DNA of 64,000 nucleotides from DASWJZ01 sp964440525 (GCA_964440525.1 CAYTTC010000009.1:1-64000), one strand, 5' to 3'; counted from the stretch's first letter, positions 8,169-18,500 are shown. Made by a program: numbers and translations. The notes: a model not told the origin generated them from the sequence alone.

Positions 8169-9238
8169 GCGCACCGCGCACCCTCCTCGCCATCGACGCA
8201 GTGACGAAGCGTTTTGGCCGCGCGACCGCCGTCGACGGCGTCTCGCTCGATATCCGCGAGAACGAGTTCTTCGCGCTCCTCGGCCCTTCCGGCTGCGGCA
8301 AGACCACGCTACTGCGCCTGCTCGCCGGATTCGAGACGCCGGATGCGGGCCGCATTCTTCTCGACAATGTCGACATAGCCCCGGTGCCGCCGAACCGGCG
8401 ACCGCTCAACCTGATGTTCCAGTCCTACGCGCTCTTTCCGCACATGAGCGTGCGCGGGAACGTCGCCTACGGCCTGGAGATGGAGCGGCTCGCCCGGCCG
8501 GAAATTTCCGCGCGCGTCGATGCGATCCTGCAGACGACGCATCTGAGCGAACTCGCGGAGCGTCGCCCCGAGCAACTCTCGGGCGGTCAAAAGCAGCGAG
8601 TGGCGCTCGCCCGCGCTTTGGTGAAGCGCCCTCGCCTCCTGTTGCTCGACGAGCCGCTGGCGGCGCTCGACAAAAAGCTCCGCGGCGCCATGCAGCTCGA
8701 ACTGAAGCGCCTGCAGAACGAGGTCGGCATCACCTTCGTGGTGGTGACCCACGACCAGGAGGAGGCGCTGGTCATGGCCGACCGCATGGCCGTGCTGAAG
8801 GACGGAAAGCTCCTTCAATGCGATACGCCGCACGAAATCTACGAGCGCCCTGCCGATCGTTTCGTGGCGGATTTCATCGGCGTGATGAATTTCATCGAAG
8901 GCCATCTGTCGGCGCAAGGCGTGGAAGTCTCAGGCGGTCGCCGTATCTTCGGGACGCCGCCGGCCGGGGCGACGCCGGGGGCGGGGGCGGCCGCCGCCGT
9001 GCGCCCCGAACGCATCCGCCTTTTTCCGCCTACCGATCTCGCCAATCGATTCTCCGGCAGGGTCGAGGCCGTCGTCTATCACGGGCTCGACCTGCAACTC
9101 AGCATCCTGACGGGGCTTTCCGATCGGGCCTTTCTCGTGCGACTGACGGCGGAAGACGCCGACCGGCGGAAAGTGACGGCGGGCGAGATCGTCGAGATCG
9201 GCTGGGCACCGGCCGATACGCGCATCTTCGTCGATTGA
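8165..9238 (+). CDS. polyamine-type ABC transporter ATP-binding protein (PotA-like)
   Basis: A 357-residue ATPase starting at GTG inside the stop of the upstream permease gene; the open frame extends further upstream but that part is only antisense or shadow of the permease. It has Walker A GPSGCGKTT, the Q-loop MFQSYALFPHM, signature LSGGQKQR, Walker B LLLLDEPLAALD, the switch histidine in VVVTHDQEEAL, and a C-terminal TOBE-type region (about 270-357) where PotA proteins bind ligand or regulate. It energises import by the two permeases. The glycosyltransferase gene begins 26 bases later, so the enzyme genes look cotranscribed. Confidence 0.92.
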   Translation: MSAPRTLLAIDAVTKRFGRATAVDGVSLDIRENEFFALLGPSGCGKTTLLRLLAGFETPDAGRILLDNVDIAPVPPNRRPLNLMFQSYALFPHMSVRGNVAYGLEMERLARPEISARVDAILQTTHLSELAERRPEQLSGGQKQRVALARALVKRPRLLLLDEPLAALDKKLRGAMQLELKRLQNEVGITFVVVTHDQEEALVMADRMAVLKDGKLLQCDTPHEIYERPADRFVADFIGVMNFIEGHLSAQGVEVSGGRRIFGTPPAGATPGAGAAAAVRPERIRLFPPTDLANRFSGRVEAVVYHGLDLQLSILTGLSDRAFLVRLTAEDADRRKVTAGEIVEIGWAPADTRIFVD

Positions 9239-9263
9239 TTTTTCGAACCAGGAACCAGAGACC

Positions 9264-10559
9264 ATGGCCGGAAAGACCATCGCCTTCTTCCCCGAGGCCG
9301 CCTATGGCCCGGCGCTGAATTCCGTCGGCATCGCACAGGCCGTCGAGGCCCTCGGCCATAAGGCGGTGTTTCTCTCCGATCCGGGTTTTGTGGCGGTCTA
9401 TGAGGGCTACGGGCTCGAGGCGCACCCGGTGAACCTTTCCGCGCCCATGCCGCCCGAGCAGATGGCGAAATTCTGGGAGGATTTCATCAACGGCCACATC
9501 CCGAATTTTCGCAAATCGCCCTACGACCAGATCGACAACTACGTGAAGGACTGCTGGACCGCGATCGTCGACACCGCAAAGTGGGCGCAGAAGGATCTTC
9601 CTGGCGTGCTCGCGCGGGTGAATCCGGACATGGTCTGCGTCGACAATGTCATCCTCTTCCCGGCCATCAAGCAGTACGGAAAACCCTGGGTGCGCATCAT
9701 CTCGTGCTCGGAAAACGAGATCGAGGATTCTGATATCCCGCCGCATCTTTCCGGCTGCGGAGAGAGCGACAAGGCCTGCCACGCCGCATATAGCGACCGC
9801 TTCAACGAGGTCATCGGCCCGATCCACGCGGACTTCAATTCATTCCTCTCCGAGAACGGCGAGGCCCCCTACCCGCTCGGCCAGTTTTTCGAAGCATCGC
9901 CCTACATGAACCTCCTCCTCTATCCCGAGGCGGTAAAATTCAAGCGCCGCCATGGCCTCGACCCGGCGCGCTTCCAGTATCTCGAAGGCTGCGTGCGAAC
10001 GGAAAAACCCTACGAGGTTCCACGCTTCGCCGCGAACGCCGGCGGGCCGCTGATCTACGTTTCCTTCGGCAGCCTTGGCGCCGGCGATGTCGATCTCTTG
10101 AAGCGCATCATCGCGGCGCTCGGCAAGACGCGCTATCGCGCTCTGGTCAATGTCGGCGGCTACAAGGCCCAGTATGCCGACGTGCCGCCAAACGTTATCA
10201 TCGAGTGCTGGTTTCCGCAGCCGTCGGTCATTCCGCAGGTCGATGCGGTCATCCACCACGGCGGCAACAATTCGTTCACCGAGTGCCTCTATTTCGGAAA
10301 GCCGGCGATCATCATGCCCTACGTCTGGGACGGCCACGACAACGCGACGCGCGTCGCGGAAACCGGGCACGGCTTCAAGATGCCGCGCTACGACTGGACC
10401 GAGAAAGAGCTTGTCGACAGGATCGAGGCTTGCCTCAGCGACCCGGCGATGAAGAAGAAGCTGGCGGCGACCTCCGCCCACATGCGCGCGGCGAGCGGTC
10501 CGGCCAAGGCGGCGGGAGTACTCGACACCATCCTTCGCGACGGCCGCTACCATGGCTGA
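9264..10559 (+). CDS. GT1-family (MGT-like) glycosyltransferase
   Basis: A 431-residue GT-B fold protein. The N-terminal half (AFFPEAAYGPALNSVGIAQA, then VEALGHKAVFLSDPGF) is the acceptor domain. The C-terminal half has PLIYVSFGSLG and the nucleotide-sugar-binding signature HHGGNNSFTECLYFGKPAII followed by MPYVWDGHDNATRV, as in UDP-glycosyltransferases of the macrolide/flavonoid type. The likely reaction is transfer of a sugar from a UDP- or dTDP-sugar to a small molecule; the acceptor is unknown. It is an unusual companion for a polyamine-type importer and amino-acid-type dehydrogenases. The end overlaps the cupin gene by eight bases, so it belongs to the operon. Confidence 0.82.
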   Translation: MAGKTIAFFPEAAYGPALNSVGIAQAVEALGHKAVFLSDPGFVAVYEGYGLEAHPVNLSAPMPPEQMAKFWEDFINGHIPNFRKSPYDQIDNYVKDCWTAIVDTAKWAQKDLPGVLARVNPDMVCVDNVILFPAIKQYGKPWVRIISCSENEIEDSDIPPHLSGCGESDKACHAAYSDRFNEVIGPIHADFNSFLSENGEAPYPLGQFFEASPYMNLLLYPEAVKFKRRHGLDPARFQYLEGCVRTEKPYEVPRFAANAGGPLIYVSFGSLGAGDVDLLKRIIAALGKTRYRALVNVGGYKAQYADVPPNVIIECWFPQPSVIPQVDAVIHHGGNNSFTECLYFGKPAIIMPYVWDGHDNATRVAETGHGFKMPRYDWTEKELVDRIEACLSDPAMKKKLAATSAHMRAASGPAKAAGVLDTILRDGRYHG

Positions 10560-10911
10560 CGCAACCGTGACGACGCCCGCCTGGAAGAACCCGCTGGCCA
10601 TCAGCGACCTCGTCGACTGGGGCGTCATCCCGACGATGATCGAGGGAGAGTCGCGCACATCCGGAAAAGTCCTGCACAAGGGACCGGAGGGCCGCTCGGA
10701 GTGCGGCCTTTGGATCTGCACGCCGGGCAAATGGGCGTGCCACGTCACCCGCGACGAGTTCTGCCATTTCCTCGAAGGGCGCTGCACCTATGTGCATGAA
10801 TCCGGCGAGGCGATCGAGATCGAGCCGGGCACGGCGGCCTTCTTCCCCGAAAACTGGCGGGGCGTCTGCACGGTCCACGAGACGATCAAGAAGGTCTACA
10901 TGATCCGCTAA
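10552..10911 (+). CDS. cupin domain protein (Cupin_3 / EutQ-like)
   Basis: A 119-residue single-domain cupin. The family features are GLWICTPGKWACHVTRDEFC, HFLEGRCTYVHESGE and IEPGTAAFFPENWRG, matching the DUF861/Cupin_3 group that includes the (S)-ureidoglycine aminohydrolase cupin and EutQ. The metal-binding histidines usual in cupins are partly replaced, which is common in this subgroup. Possible roles are a small isomerase or hydrolase acting on the imported compound, or a binding protein. Its start overlaps the glycosyltransferase gene. Confidence 0.8.
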   Translation: MADATVTTPAWKNPLAISDLVDWGVIPTMIEGESRTSGKVLHKGPEGRSECGLWICTPGKWACHVTRDEFCHFLEGRCTYVHESGEAIEIEPGTAAFFPENWRGVCTVHETIKKVYMIR

Positions 10912-10950
10912 AGCCATGAATCAGAATGTGAGTCTATCTATTTGTTTTGG

Positions 10951-10999
10951 CATGATCTTTTCCGAAAAGCGGTTCCCGCTTTTCGGAATCATTCTCTAG
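10951..10999. repeat. Rhizobiales-type intergenic palindrome
   Basis: Perfect 12-base arms TCCGAAAAGCGG (10961-10972) and CCGCTTTTCGGA (10976-10987) surround a 3-base loop, within the longer word CATGATCTTTTCC...GGAATCATTCTCTAG. This element is frequent between genes in Bradyrhizobium/Mesorhizobium-type genomes. It separates the cupin gene from the aldehyde dehydrogenase gene and could act as an RNA hairpin within the operon. Confidence 0.85.
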
Positions 11000-11015
11000 G
11001 CGGACCGGAGCGCGC

Positions 11016-12524
11016 ATGGATTTTTCTCCCGACCGCCCGAGCCTCTTCGTCAATCCCGATTTCCGTCCCATGACCGGCGAGCCGCGCGCGGTTGTCGATC
11101 CCGCGACACTGGAAGGCGTCGGGTTCATCACTACCGCAACCGATGCCGAGATCGACGCGGTCCTCGCCACGGCGACCGCAGCTCAGGCAGGCTGGAAGCG
11201 TCTCGACGCAAAAACTCGGGCGAAGCATCTCCATGCCGTCGCCAGCGCCATCGAGGCGGCGAACCTCGAGTGGTGCGCCGAGTTGATGGTGCGAGAAATG
11301 GGAAAACCCTATCCCGAGGCGATTGGCGAGATCGCCAACTGCGCAGGCGTTTTTCGCTACTACGCCGAGATGGCACGCGACGAGGCAGGAAAAATCGCCG
11401 GGACCACCCAGACGGGTTCGTTCCAGTACGCGCGCTACGAGCCCTACGGCGTCAGCGTCCACATCCTTCCCTACAATTTCCCGATCCTGCTCATGTGCTG
11501 GACGGTGGCGGCCTCGCTCGCCGCCGGCAATGCCTGCGTCGTGAAGCCGGCCGAGGCGACGACGCTTTCGACGCTCGAATACATGAAGGTTTTCCGTTCG
11601 CTGCCGCCCGGCCTCGTCTCCTGTCTCCCGGGCGGAGCTTCTGTCGGCAAGGCGCTGATCGCCTCGGATCGGACGCATGCGGTCGCCTTCACCGGTTCGG
11701 TCGCCGCCGGCCGGGCGGTCGCGGTCGCCTGCGCGGAACGGATGAAGCCCTGCGTCATCGAGGCGGGCGGCAGCGACCCGATGATCGTCACCGCGCACGC
11801 TCCGCTGGAGGTGGCCGCCGCCGGCGCGGTGACCGCGGCTTTTCACCTTACCGGCCAGGTCTGCACCTCGTCCGAGCGCTTCTTCGTTGTCGACGAGGTC
11901 CACGACGCCTTCGTCGAGCGCTTCGCTGAGCGCACGCGAAAACTTCGCATTGGCAACGGACTCGACGAGAGCGAGATCGGCCCGCTCGTCAGTGAGGCGG
12001 CGCGCGGAAAAGTCATGCGCCTCGTCGACGACGCGCTGGCACGCGGCGCAACCGCCGTCACCGGGGCGCGCGTGCCGCCGAACCACAATGTCGGCTGGTT
12101 CTACGAGCCGACGATCCTCACCGGCGTTACGCCCGACATGGCGATCTGCCGCGAGGAATGTTTTGGCCCCGTCGCCGCGATCTGCCGCGTGAAAGACTTC
12201 GACGAGGCGATTCGCCTTGCAAACGACAGCCCCTTCGGGCTCGGCGCCTCGGTCTTCACGACCGATCTCGAGGAGGCGATGGAAGCCGCGGAGCGGCTGG
12301 AAGCCGGCATGGTCTGGGTCAACAACCCGCTGATCGACAACGACGCGCTGCCGTTCGGCGGCTGGAAGGCGTCCGGCCTCGGCCGCGAGCTCGGCCGCCA
12401 GGGTCTCGACGCGTTCCGCCGCTCCAAGATGGTCGTCATCAACCACAAGCCGTCGATCCAGGGTTGGTGGTATCCCTATCCGGACTCGTGGTTCCGCAAG
12501 AGCGGCGGCCGCAAGCATGTGTGA
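11016..12524 (+). CDS. NAD(P)-dependent aldehyde dehydrogenase
   Basis: A 502-residue cytosolic enzyme of the ALDH superfamily with all catalytic elements: PYNFP (Asn154), Lys177 in VVKPAEATTLS, the FTGS nucleotide loop (225-228), Glu249 in IEAGGSDP and nucleophile Cys283 in TGQVCTSSERF. The Glu motif reads EAGGSDP rather than the common ELGGKSP, as in the succinate-semialdehyde-like branch. It oxidises an aldehyde to an acid. Next to a saccharopine-dehydrogenase-like gene the natural candidate is aminoadipate semialdehyde or another omega-semialdehyde from amine or amino acid catabolism (inference). The following gene starts 9 bases after its stop. Confidence 0.9.
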   Translation: MDFSPDRPSLFVNPDFRPMTGEPRAVVDPATLEGVGFITTATDAEIDAVLATATAAQAGWKRLDAKTRAKHLHAVASAIEAANLEWCAELMVREMGKPYPEAIGEIANCAGVFRYYAEMARDEAGKIAGTTQTGSFQYARYEPYGVSVHILPYNFPILLMCWTVAASLAAGNACVVKPAEATTLSTLEYMKVFRSLPPGLVSCLPGGASVGKALIASDRTHAVAFTGSVAAGRAVAVACAERMKPCVIEAGGSDPMIVTAHAPLEVAAAGAVTAAFHLTGQVCTSSERFFVVDEVHDAFVERFAERTRKLRIGNGLDESEIGPLVSEAARGKVMRLVDDALARGATAVTGARVPPNHNVGWFYEPTILTGVTPDMAICREECFGPVAAICRVKDFDEAIRLANDSPFGLGASVFTTDLEEAMEAAERLEAGMVWVNNPLIDNDALPFGGWKASGLGRELGRQGLDAFRRSKMVVINHKPSIQGWWYPYPDSWFRKSGGRKHV

Positions 12525-12533
12525 GCGGCGGCG

Positions 12534-13727
12534 GTGAAGATCGCCATCCTCGGCGGCGCCGGTCTGATGGGCGCGGGAACCGTGCGCGATCTCATTTCCG
12601 ATCGCGCCATCGTCCCGATCTCCGCGATCCGCATCGCCGATGTCTCGCGACCGCGCATCGACGCGCTGATCGGCGAGCTGGCCGACGGACGGCTCGAAGC
12701 TTTCGACCTTGACGTCACCGACCCGAAACGTCTGGCAGCCGCGGTCAGCGGCGTCGACATCGTCATCAACGCAGTGCCCACGCTCCTCGGACACCAGATG
12801 GCGATCTTCGAAGCCTGCCTCGCCGCAGGCGTCGCCTACACCGACCTTGGCGGCCTCGGCACCTACACTGTCCGGCAGAAGGCGATGCAGGAGCGGTTTC
12901 ACTCCGCCGGCGTCGCCGCCGTGATCGGCACCGGCGCCGATCCCGGCATGTCGAACGTGATCTGCCGGGCGGTTGCCGACGAGCTCGATACGATCGACCG
13001 CATCAACCTCTACTGGGCGGCAGAGTTTTTGGGCCCGGAAAACCCGGTGCTGGTGCCGCCCTATTCGATCTCCACGGTGCTTGCCGAATATGCCCGGCCG
13101 AGCATGCAGTTCCTCGACGGGCGCCATCACGAATGCGCACCGATGAGCGGCCGCGAGGTAATCGAACTGCCGGAGCCATGGGGCCGGTGCGAGTTCATGT
13201 ACTCGCCGCACTCCGAGCAGCTCACCGTGCCGCTCGCCGACGGCATCCGCCAAAAAGGCATCCGCGAGTTCACCTGGAAGCTCCATCTCCCGCACCGCGA
13301 GCACGAAGCCTGGGTCGGCCTGGTAAAGGCCGGGTTCGGCGATTTTGACGACCCGGTGACACTCGGGGGCGCGAGCGTGAAGCCGCTCGATGTGCTTGCG
13401 GCGGTCATCACCCGCAACATCGAGCGCAATCGCAGTCGCATGCCCGAGCAGGCGAGTCATGAGATTCACTTCGCCATCGGCCGAGGAACGCTTGCCGGTC
13501 GGCCAGCCACGGCGCGCTGCGAGGTGGTGATCGCGCCAGACCCCATGTACGCCGCCTATGTCGACGCCGGAACGTCGATGAACGCCTCGATCGCTGCGCA
13601 ACTCATGCTCGCCGGCGCCGCCAAGCCGGGCGTATGGGCGCCCGAGGAGATTTTCGACGTGAGCGCCTATTTCGCCGAGATGCGGAAACGAAATTTCAAG
13701 GTGTCGCTCAGCGTCGCGGAAGATTAG
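12534..13727 (+). CDS. saccharopine dehydrogenase family protein (LYS9-like)
   Basis: A 397-residue NAD(P)-binding enzyme starting at GTG. The Rossmann fingerprint is IAILGGAGLMGAGTVRDLI at the N-terminus; then VDIVINAVPTLLGHQMAIFE, YTDLGG and GTGADPGMSNVICR follow the saccharopine dehydrogenase/homospermidine synthase pattern. Saccharopine dehydrogenases split saccharopine into glutamate and aminoadipate semialdehyde; related enzymes make or split other opine-like secondary amines such as carboxynorspermidine. Behind a polyamine-type importer and an ALDH, cleavage of an imported opine- or polyamine-like conjugate followed by aldehyde oxidation is plausible. It is the last gene of the operon. 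Confidence 0.85.
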   Translation: MKIAILGGAGLMGAGTVRDLISDRAIVPISAIRIADVSRPRIDALIGELADGRLEAFDLDVTDPKRLAAAVSGVDIVINAVPTLLGHQMAIFEACLAAGVAYTDLGGLGTYTVRQKAMQERFHSAGVAAVIGTGADPGMSNVICRAVADELDTIDRINLYWAAEFLGPENPVLVPPYSISTVLAEYARPSMQFLDGRHHECAPMSGREVIELPEPWGRCEFMYSPHSEQLTVPLADGIRQKGIREFTWKLHLPHREHEAWVGLVKAGFGDFDDPVTLGGASVKPLDVLAAVITRNIERNRSRMPEQASHEIHFAIGRGTLAGRPATARCEVVIAPDPMYAAYVDAGTSMNASIAAQLMLAGAAKPGVWAPEEIFDVSAYFAEMRKRNFKVSLSVAED

Positions 13728-13942
13728 GCCCGCCCGCAGCGCGGCACGATACCCCGTGGCTCTGCACGTCGAATGTCGGCGGAACTCTCGGCACGACCGG
13801 GATGGATAGATGGGCACCTTGAGATTGAGCGGCGACCGCGTCTAGTGTGCCGTGGTTTTCTCTGGGAGCGCCCGAGGCAACACTCGCTTGCGGCCAATCG
13901 AGCTTGATGGCCTTGCGAGTATCCGCAACGTGGGAGGCAGGA

Positions 13943-14395
13943 ATGAGCCTTAATCTGAGTGCCGAGCAGGACACGCGTCCGGGCGCGATCGGCGGGCAGG
14001 AATTGGGGCGTAGCGGCGAGAATGGCCATGCCGGCGGCGCGGAGGCTGACCCTTTGGTGCAGCTTTCGTCGCTGCTTTGGCGCGCGCAGCTTCATTGTGT
14101 CATCGGCGGCGTGCGGCTCGGACTAAAAGCGACCAGAAGAATCGGTCGAAGCCAGGTGCAAATTCTCGACCGTTTGGCAGCGCCCGGGGATCCTAGTGCG
14201 CGGGGCGAAGAAGCATTGCGCACAGTTGTTGATGAAGTGAGGGGATGCTTGAGGCGAATTGCAGAAGACACTTCACACGAGGCCCGGCGGCTTGGTGAAG
14301 AACTAGGCAAACTCGACGCATCAGCGAGAACGTTGGCCGACCCGATTGGAGACTCGCCACAAGCCTATCATCGACGATGGAAGGTCAAGCCCTAG
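13943..14395 (+). CDS. hypothetical small protein upstream of the isoprenyl synthase
   Basis: A 150-residue protein with no family I recognise. The start at 13943 is chosen because GGGAGGCAGG lies directly upstream; a longer version starting at 13847 is less likely. Residues 1-35 are Gly/Glu-rich and probably disordered. Residues 45-75 (LVQLSSLLWRAQLHCVIGGV) form an amphipathic to hydrophobic stretch, and the rest is charged helix. The shape is a little like a phasin, but that is weak. It ends 12 bases before the isoprenyl synthase gene and is likely cotranscribed with it. Confidence 0.55.
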   Translation: MSLNLSAEQDTRPGAIGGQELGRSGENGHAGGAEADPLVQLSSLLWRAQLHCVIGGVRLGLKATRRIGRSQVQILDRLAAPGDPSARGEEALRTVVDEVRGCLRRIAEDTSHEARRLGEELGKLDASARTLADPIGDSPQAYHRRWKVKP

Positions 14396-14407
14396 CGAGG
14401 CTCTCGG

Positions 14408-15358
14408 GTGTCCGAAAGCAATTCAGCACGATCGAATGGCGATCAAGTTGGGGACATCGTTTCCACACTGGGTCTTGACCAGGAAATCGCGCGCCTGCAG
14501 CGCGAGATTTTAGCATGGGTAGATACACGCAGCTCGGAGATGCATGATACCCTCCTCTGGCAATTCACCGGGCGGGCGAAATATTACAGGCCAGCCACTG
14601 TCTTTAGCTGCTTTCGGGCTGTTCACAATCGTGCGATCGGAGATGAAGAAATAAAGCTCGCTATGCTAGTCGAGCTTATTCACAATATGACATTGATAGT
14701 CGACGATATTCTAGATAAGTCGAGATATCGACGCGGAAAGCTGACCCTTCACTGCCGATTTGGCACCCTGCCGGCGCTGATGACCTCGGGATACATTGTT
14801 GCGGAGGCATATAGAATCGCCGGTCCGAACGCCGAGGCTATTGCGTTGATTTCGGAGCTCGTGGGCCGCCTCGGCATCGCGGAGTGTCTTCAATGGAGAT
14901 TGCGCAACCAGCCTCTTGGAGTCGAGGATTGGCGGCAAATTGCGAAGGAAGACACCGGGTCGATGTTCGAGGTCTGCGCATGCCTTGGGAGCCGTGACGA
15001 GCGACTGAGGCGTTTCGGACAACTCCTCGGCATCTTGTACCATGGCTGCGACGACGTGGCGGACGTCAGGGGCGTTGAGGGGTTAGGGGGCGGCGGCGGC
15101 GACGACATTCGGGATGGAATTCTGACGCTTCCGGCCTCGATTGCGATCCGCGATCCTGCTGTTTCCGCTTTATTCAGCAACCCGACAGAGCGGGCTGGCG
15201 AGGAACTGGCGGCGGCCTTCAAAGCGGCGCTGCCGGAGGCCGAGCGTTGGCTGGACGAGATCGCTCGCGAGGCAAGACGTGAGGCGATCGAGAACGCGGA
15301 CGATCCAAGGAATCTCATCACGCTGGTCAAGTACACTCGAGGCTTGTCCAGGCGCTGA
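14408..15358 (+). CDS. trans-isoprenyl (polyprenyl) diphosphate synthase family protein
   Basis: A 316-residue class I prenyltransferase starting at GTG. The first aspartate-rich motif is DDILD at residues 99-103 (LIVDDILDKSRYRRGK) and the second is DDVAD at 215-219 (YHGCDDVADVRG), so both magnesium-binding sites are intact. A run of five glycines follows the second motif, which is unusual. It should condense isopentenyl diphosphate with an allylic diphosphate; chain length is not predictable by eye. It is visibly divergent from housekeeping IspA or octaprenyl synthases and less GC-rich than the flanking operons, and it sits with a desaturase-like flavoenzyme, suggesting specialised isoprenoid metabolism. 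Confidence 0.85.
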   Translation: MSESNSARSNGDQVGDIVSTLGLDQEIARLQREILAWVDTRSSEMHDTLLWQFTGRAKYYRPATVFSCFRAVHNRAIGDEEIKLAMLVELIHNMTLIVDDILDKSRYRRGKLTLHCRFGTLPALMTSGYIVAEAYRIAGPNAEAIALISELVGRLGIAECLQWRLRNQPLGVEDWRQIAKEDTGSMFEVCACLGSRDERLRRFGQLLGILYHGCDDVADVRGVEGLGGGGGDDIRDGILTLPASIAIRDPAVSALFSNPTERAGEELAAAFKAALPEAERWLDEIAREARREAIENADDPRNLITLVKYTRGLSRR

Positions 15359-15539
15359 TGCGATCGCCCTCGAATGGGAGGGGCCTATTTGTCGGCGCCG
15401 AAAATGCCCACTTTGGACGAGGCCACGATAAACGCTGACTTGCAATGTTATGATCGCTGCAACTCCCTGTAACTTTGTCGGTGGGCGGCGAGCTCGGATA
15501 GGATAGAATGGGCAGCTCCTGCCTGGCGGGTGACAGGTA

Positions 15540-18500
15540 GTGCATTCAGAACAGGGACTCGGCGATATCGACGACTGGCTCCGCGCCCTGGGGCTCGGCC
15601 GCTATGCGCGCTTGTTTTCTGAGCATGAAATCGATGCGGAGGCATTGCGCGAACTGACAGATGCCGACCTTCGAGAGCTTTCTATTCCGCTCGGGCCCCG
15701 AAAGCGCATTCTGAAGGGCATCCGAGAACTCCTGGACGATTCTCGAACCCGCCTCGAAAGTAGCGACCAAAAGCGACTGGATGGCCATCCGGTAGCTGAC
15801 ACCAGCCTCGGTAAAGACGCCCAGCGACGCCATCTTACAATTGTCTTTGTCGATCTTGTCGGTTCGACGTCGCTAGCCCGTCGCCTGGATCCGGAGGATC
15901 TCGCCCATCTATTGCATACCTTTCATGAGGCTTGTGGTCGAGTTGTCGAACGCTTCGGCGGCTTCGTGGCCAAGCATCTTGGGGACGGGCTGATCGCGTA
16001 TTTTGGTTGGCCCGAGGCGCACGAGAATGACGCTGAACGCGCCATCCTTGCCGGGCTGGGGCTGGTCGAGTCCGCGAGCGCAATCACCACCACGCTCACA
16101 GACCGCTTGCAGGTGCGTGTGGGAATTGCCAGCGGCGATGTTGTCGTCGGCGAAATGGCGGATACGGCGCATGCGCGGATTGATGAGGTCTTTGGGGAAA
16201 CACCAAATCTAGCGGCTCGGCTGCAGGCCATTGCCGCACCCGACACGGTTCTGGTTTCAGCCGAGACTTTTCAGCTCGTTCAACACAAGTTCCTCTGTCT
16301 CGACCTTGGGCAGAGAGAGCTGAAGGGCTTCGGGGGGTTAACGTCCGTATACCAGGTCGTCGGTCCGCGAGCGCTTGCCTCCAACTTCGAGGCTCGCAGC
16401 GTTGGTGGCCTGACGCCCCTCATAAACAGGGCGGAAGAGGTAGAGCTGCTGAAAAGCCGATGGTACCAGGCGGCAGCCGGTCATGGGCAAGTCGTGCTGC
16501 TCGTCGGCGAGCCGGGGATCGGAAAGTCCCGACTTTGTGTCGAACTGCATTCCTCTTTGATCGACCAGAGCATCGTGAACCTCTCTTTTCAGTGCTCGGC
16601 GCTTCACACTGACAGTCCGCTCTATCCCGTCGCGCGGTGCATCGGCCAGATCGCGGCTTTGTCTGACGAGGATGCACCGGAGGATAAGCGACGAAAGCTG
16701 GAGAGCTTGTTCGGCGTGGTTGAAGGCAACCGCCCGGAGATCTCGCTGCTTGGAACGCATCTCGGCATCGACGTCGGACAAGGGCAGGACCAAAGCACGA
16801 TGAGTCCGGAGCGCCAGCGTGTCGCAGTTTGTGAACTGCTCGCGGAGTTCATTTTCGGGCTAGCCAGGCGCAGTCCGGTGCAGCTCAAATTTGAAGATGT
16901 GCACTGGGTAGACCCGACAACCAGCGAATTCCTGGATGTCCTGATTAGCCGGATTCAGCAGAATCCGGTTCTGCTCATTCTGACATCCAGGCCGACACTT
17001 TCGATCCCCTGGCGTGTAAACCAGACGGTTCTCACGCTGAACGGGCTTACCCGGAGCCAGAGCGCACTCCTGGTCGAGGTGATCGTCAGTACGGCGGGAC
17101 TATCCGATGAAGTGGTCACGAAGATTGCCGAACGCTCGGACGGGAACCCGCTCTACATCGAAGAATTGGCGGCAACAGTACTCGGCGCGCAGACCAGCCC
17201 GAGCGATACCGCCGCTCAGGCAGTCGCGAAAATACCTGCAACACTGCAAGATTCGTTGCTCGCGAGGATTGATCGAACATCGGCGCGGGCGAAGGAGCTG
17301 GTGCAGCTGTGCGCGGTGGTGGGCCGGAGGTTTTCGCACGAGCAGATCAAGGCAATCTACGGCGGCGATGAGCAGGAGCTGGATGATACGCTTGCCGAGC
17401 TTGTCGGCGAAGGGTTGCTGCAGACGATCGGCCGACCCCCACAGGCGGAATACTCCTTTCGACACGGCCTCATCCAGGACGCGGCGTACTCCATCATCCT
17501 CCTGGAAAAGCGGCGACGTCTACATGCGGCATGCGCGAAATCGCTCGAGGAGCATTTTCCGTCCTTGTGCCTGAGCGATCCAGGCACTCTTGGCCGGCAT
17601 CACGAGGCCGCGGACAATAGGCAGGCCGCCGCGCCCTATTTTCTTGCAGCGGGGCAGCTTGCGATGGAACGCTCTGCGCTGCGGGAAGCGAACACCTACC
17701 TGCAGAAGGGCTTGTCCGTCCTGGCTGCCATCCCGGATTCGCATTGGAAGCAGCAGCAGGAGCTCAAATTCCGCACGCTGCTTGGGCGGGTTTGCATCTT
17801 CGCAGAGGGCTGGGCGCATCCCTCAGTGATGAATGAGTTTGGCAGGGCGCTCTATCTTTGCAAGGCGTTGGGATTGGACAATGAGCGTGTGCCACTCGAG
17901 TGGGCGATAGCAACGTACCACCTCCTGCGGGGAGAGATCCAGGAGGCCGTGCAAGGCGGCGAGCGCGTTCTCGCGCTCGCCGAGCAAGTGTCGGACAAGG
18001 ATCTGCTCAGCGTCGCGCATTCCGCGCTGACGATCTACCGTTTCTACAACGGCGATTTCCTCGGCACGCTGAGCCATAAGGATCAAGCACTGCACTTTTA
18101 CAGAACGCAGGCCAGCAAAGAGCTGCAGAAGGATTTCGGCACGGACCGGCGGCTGCAGGCCCTTCGAGGCGCTGCCCTAGCCCACTGGTGCCTCGGTGAT
18201 CATCAGATCGCGATCGACCTGGACGAAGAGCAGCGCAGGCTCGCATTGAGCAATGGCCGCCCCTTCGAATACGCCTATGCGCTCACGATCAGCTGTATAC
18301 TGCACGGCCTGCGCCGCGAGGCGGAGCTCACTCGCGCGTTTGCCGATGATGCGATTGGAATAGCATTGCATCAGGGCTTCAGCTTTCTGGAGGCGAACGC
18401 CAGAAATTTCCGAGCGCTTGCGGTAGCCATGCAGGAGCCGTCCGACGCCACGCTGCAGGAATGCGACGCGGCCATCGAGAGTTTTCAAGCGAGTGGCAAT

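Noticed and set aside
10989..13817. A 942-codon open frame on the minus strand
   Set aside because: It lies opposite the aldehyde dehydrogenase and saccharopine-dehydrogenase-like genes, which have full catalytic motifs. Long antisense frames are expected in high-GC DNA, and the translation shows no domain.
15359..15539. A separate small gene between the isoprenyl synthase and the cyclase gene
   Set aside because: No frame with a ribosome-binding site or conserved features; it is treated as a leader and promoter region.
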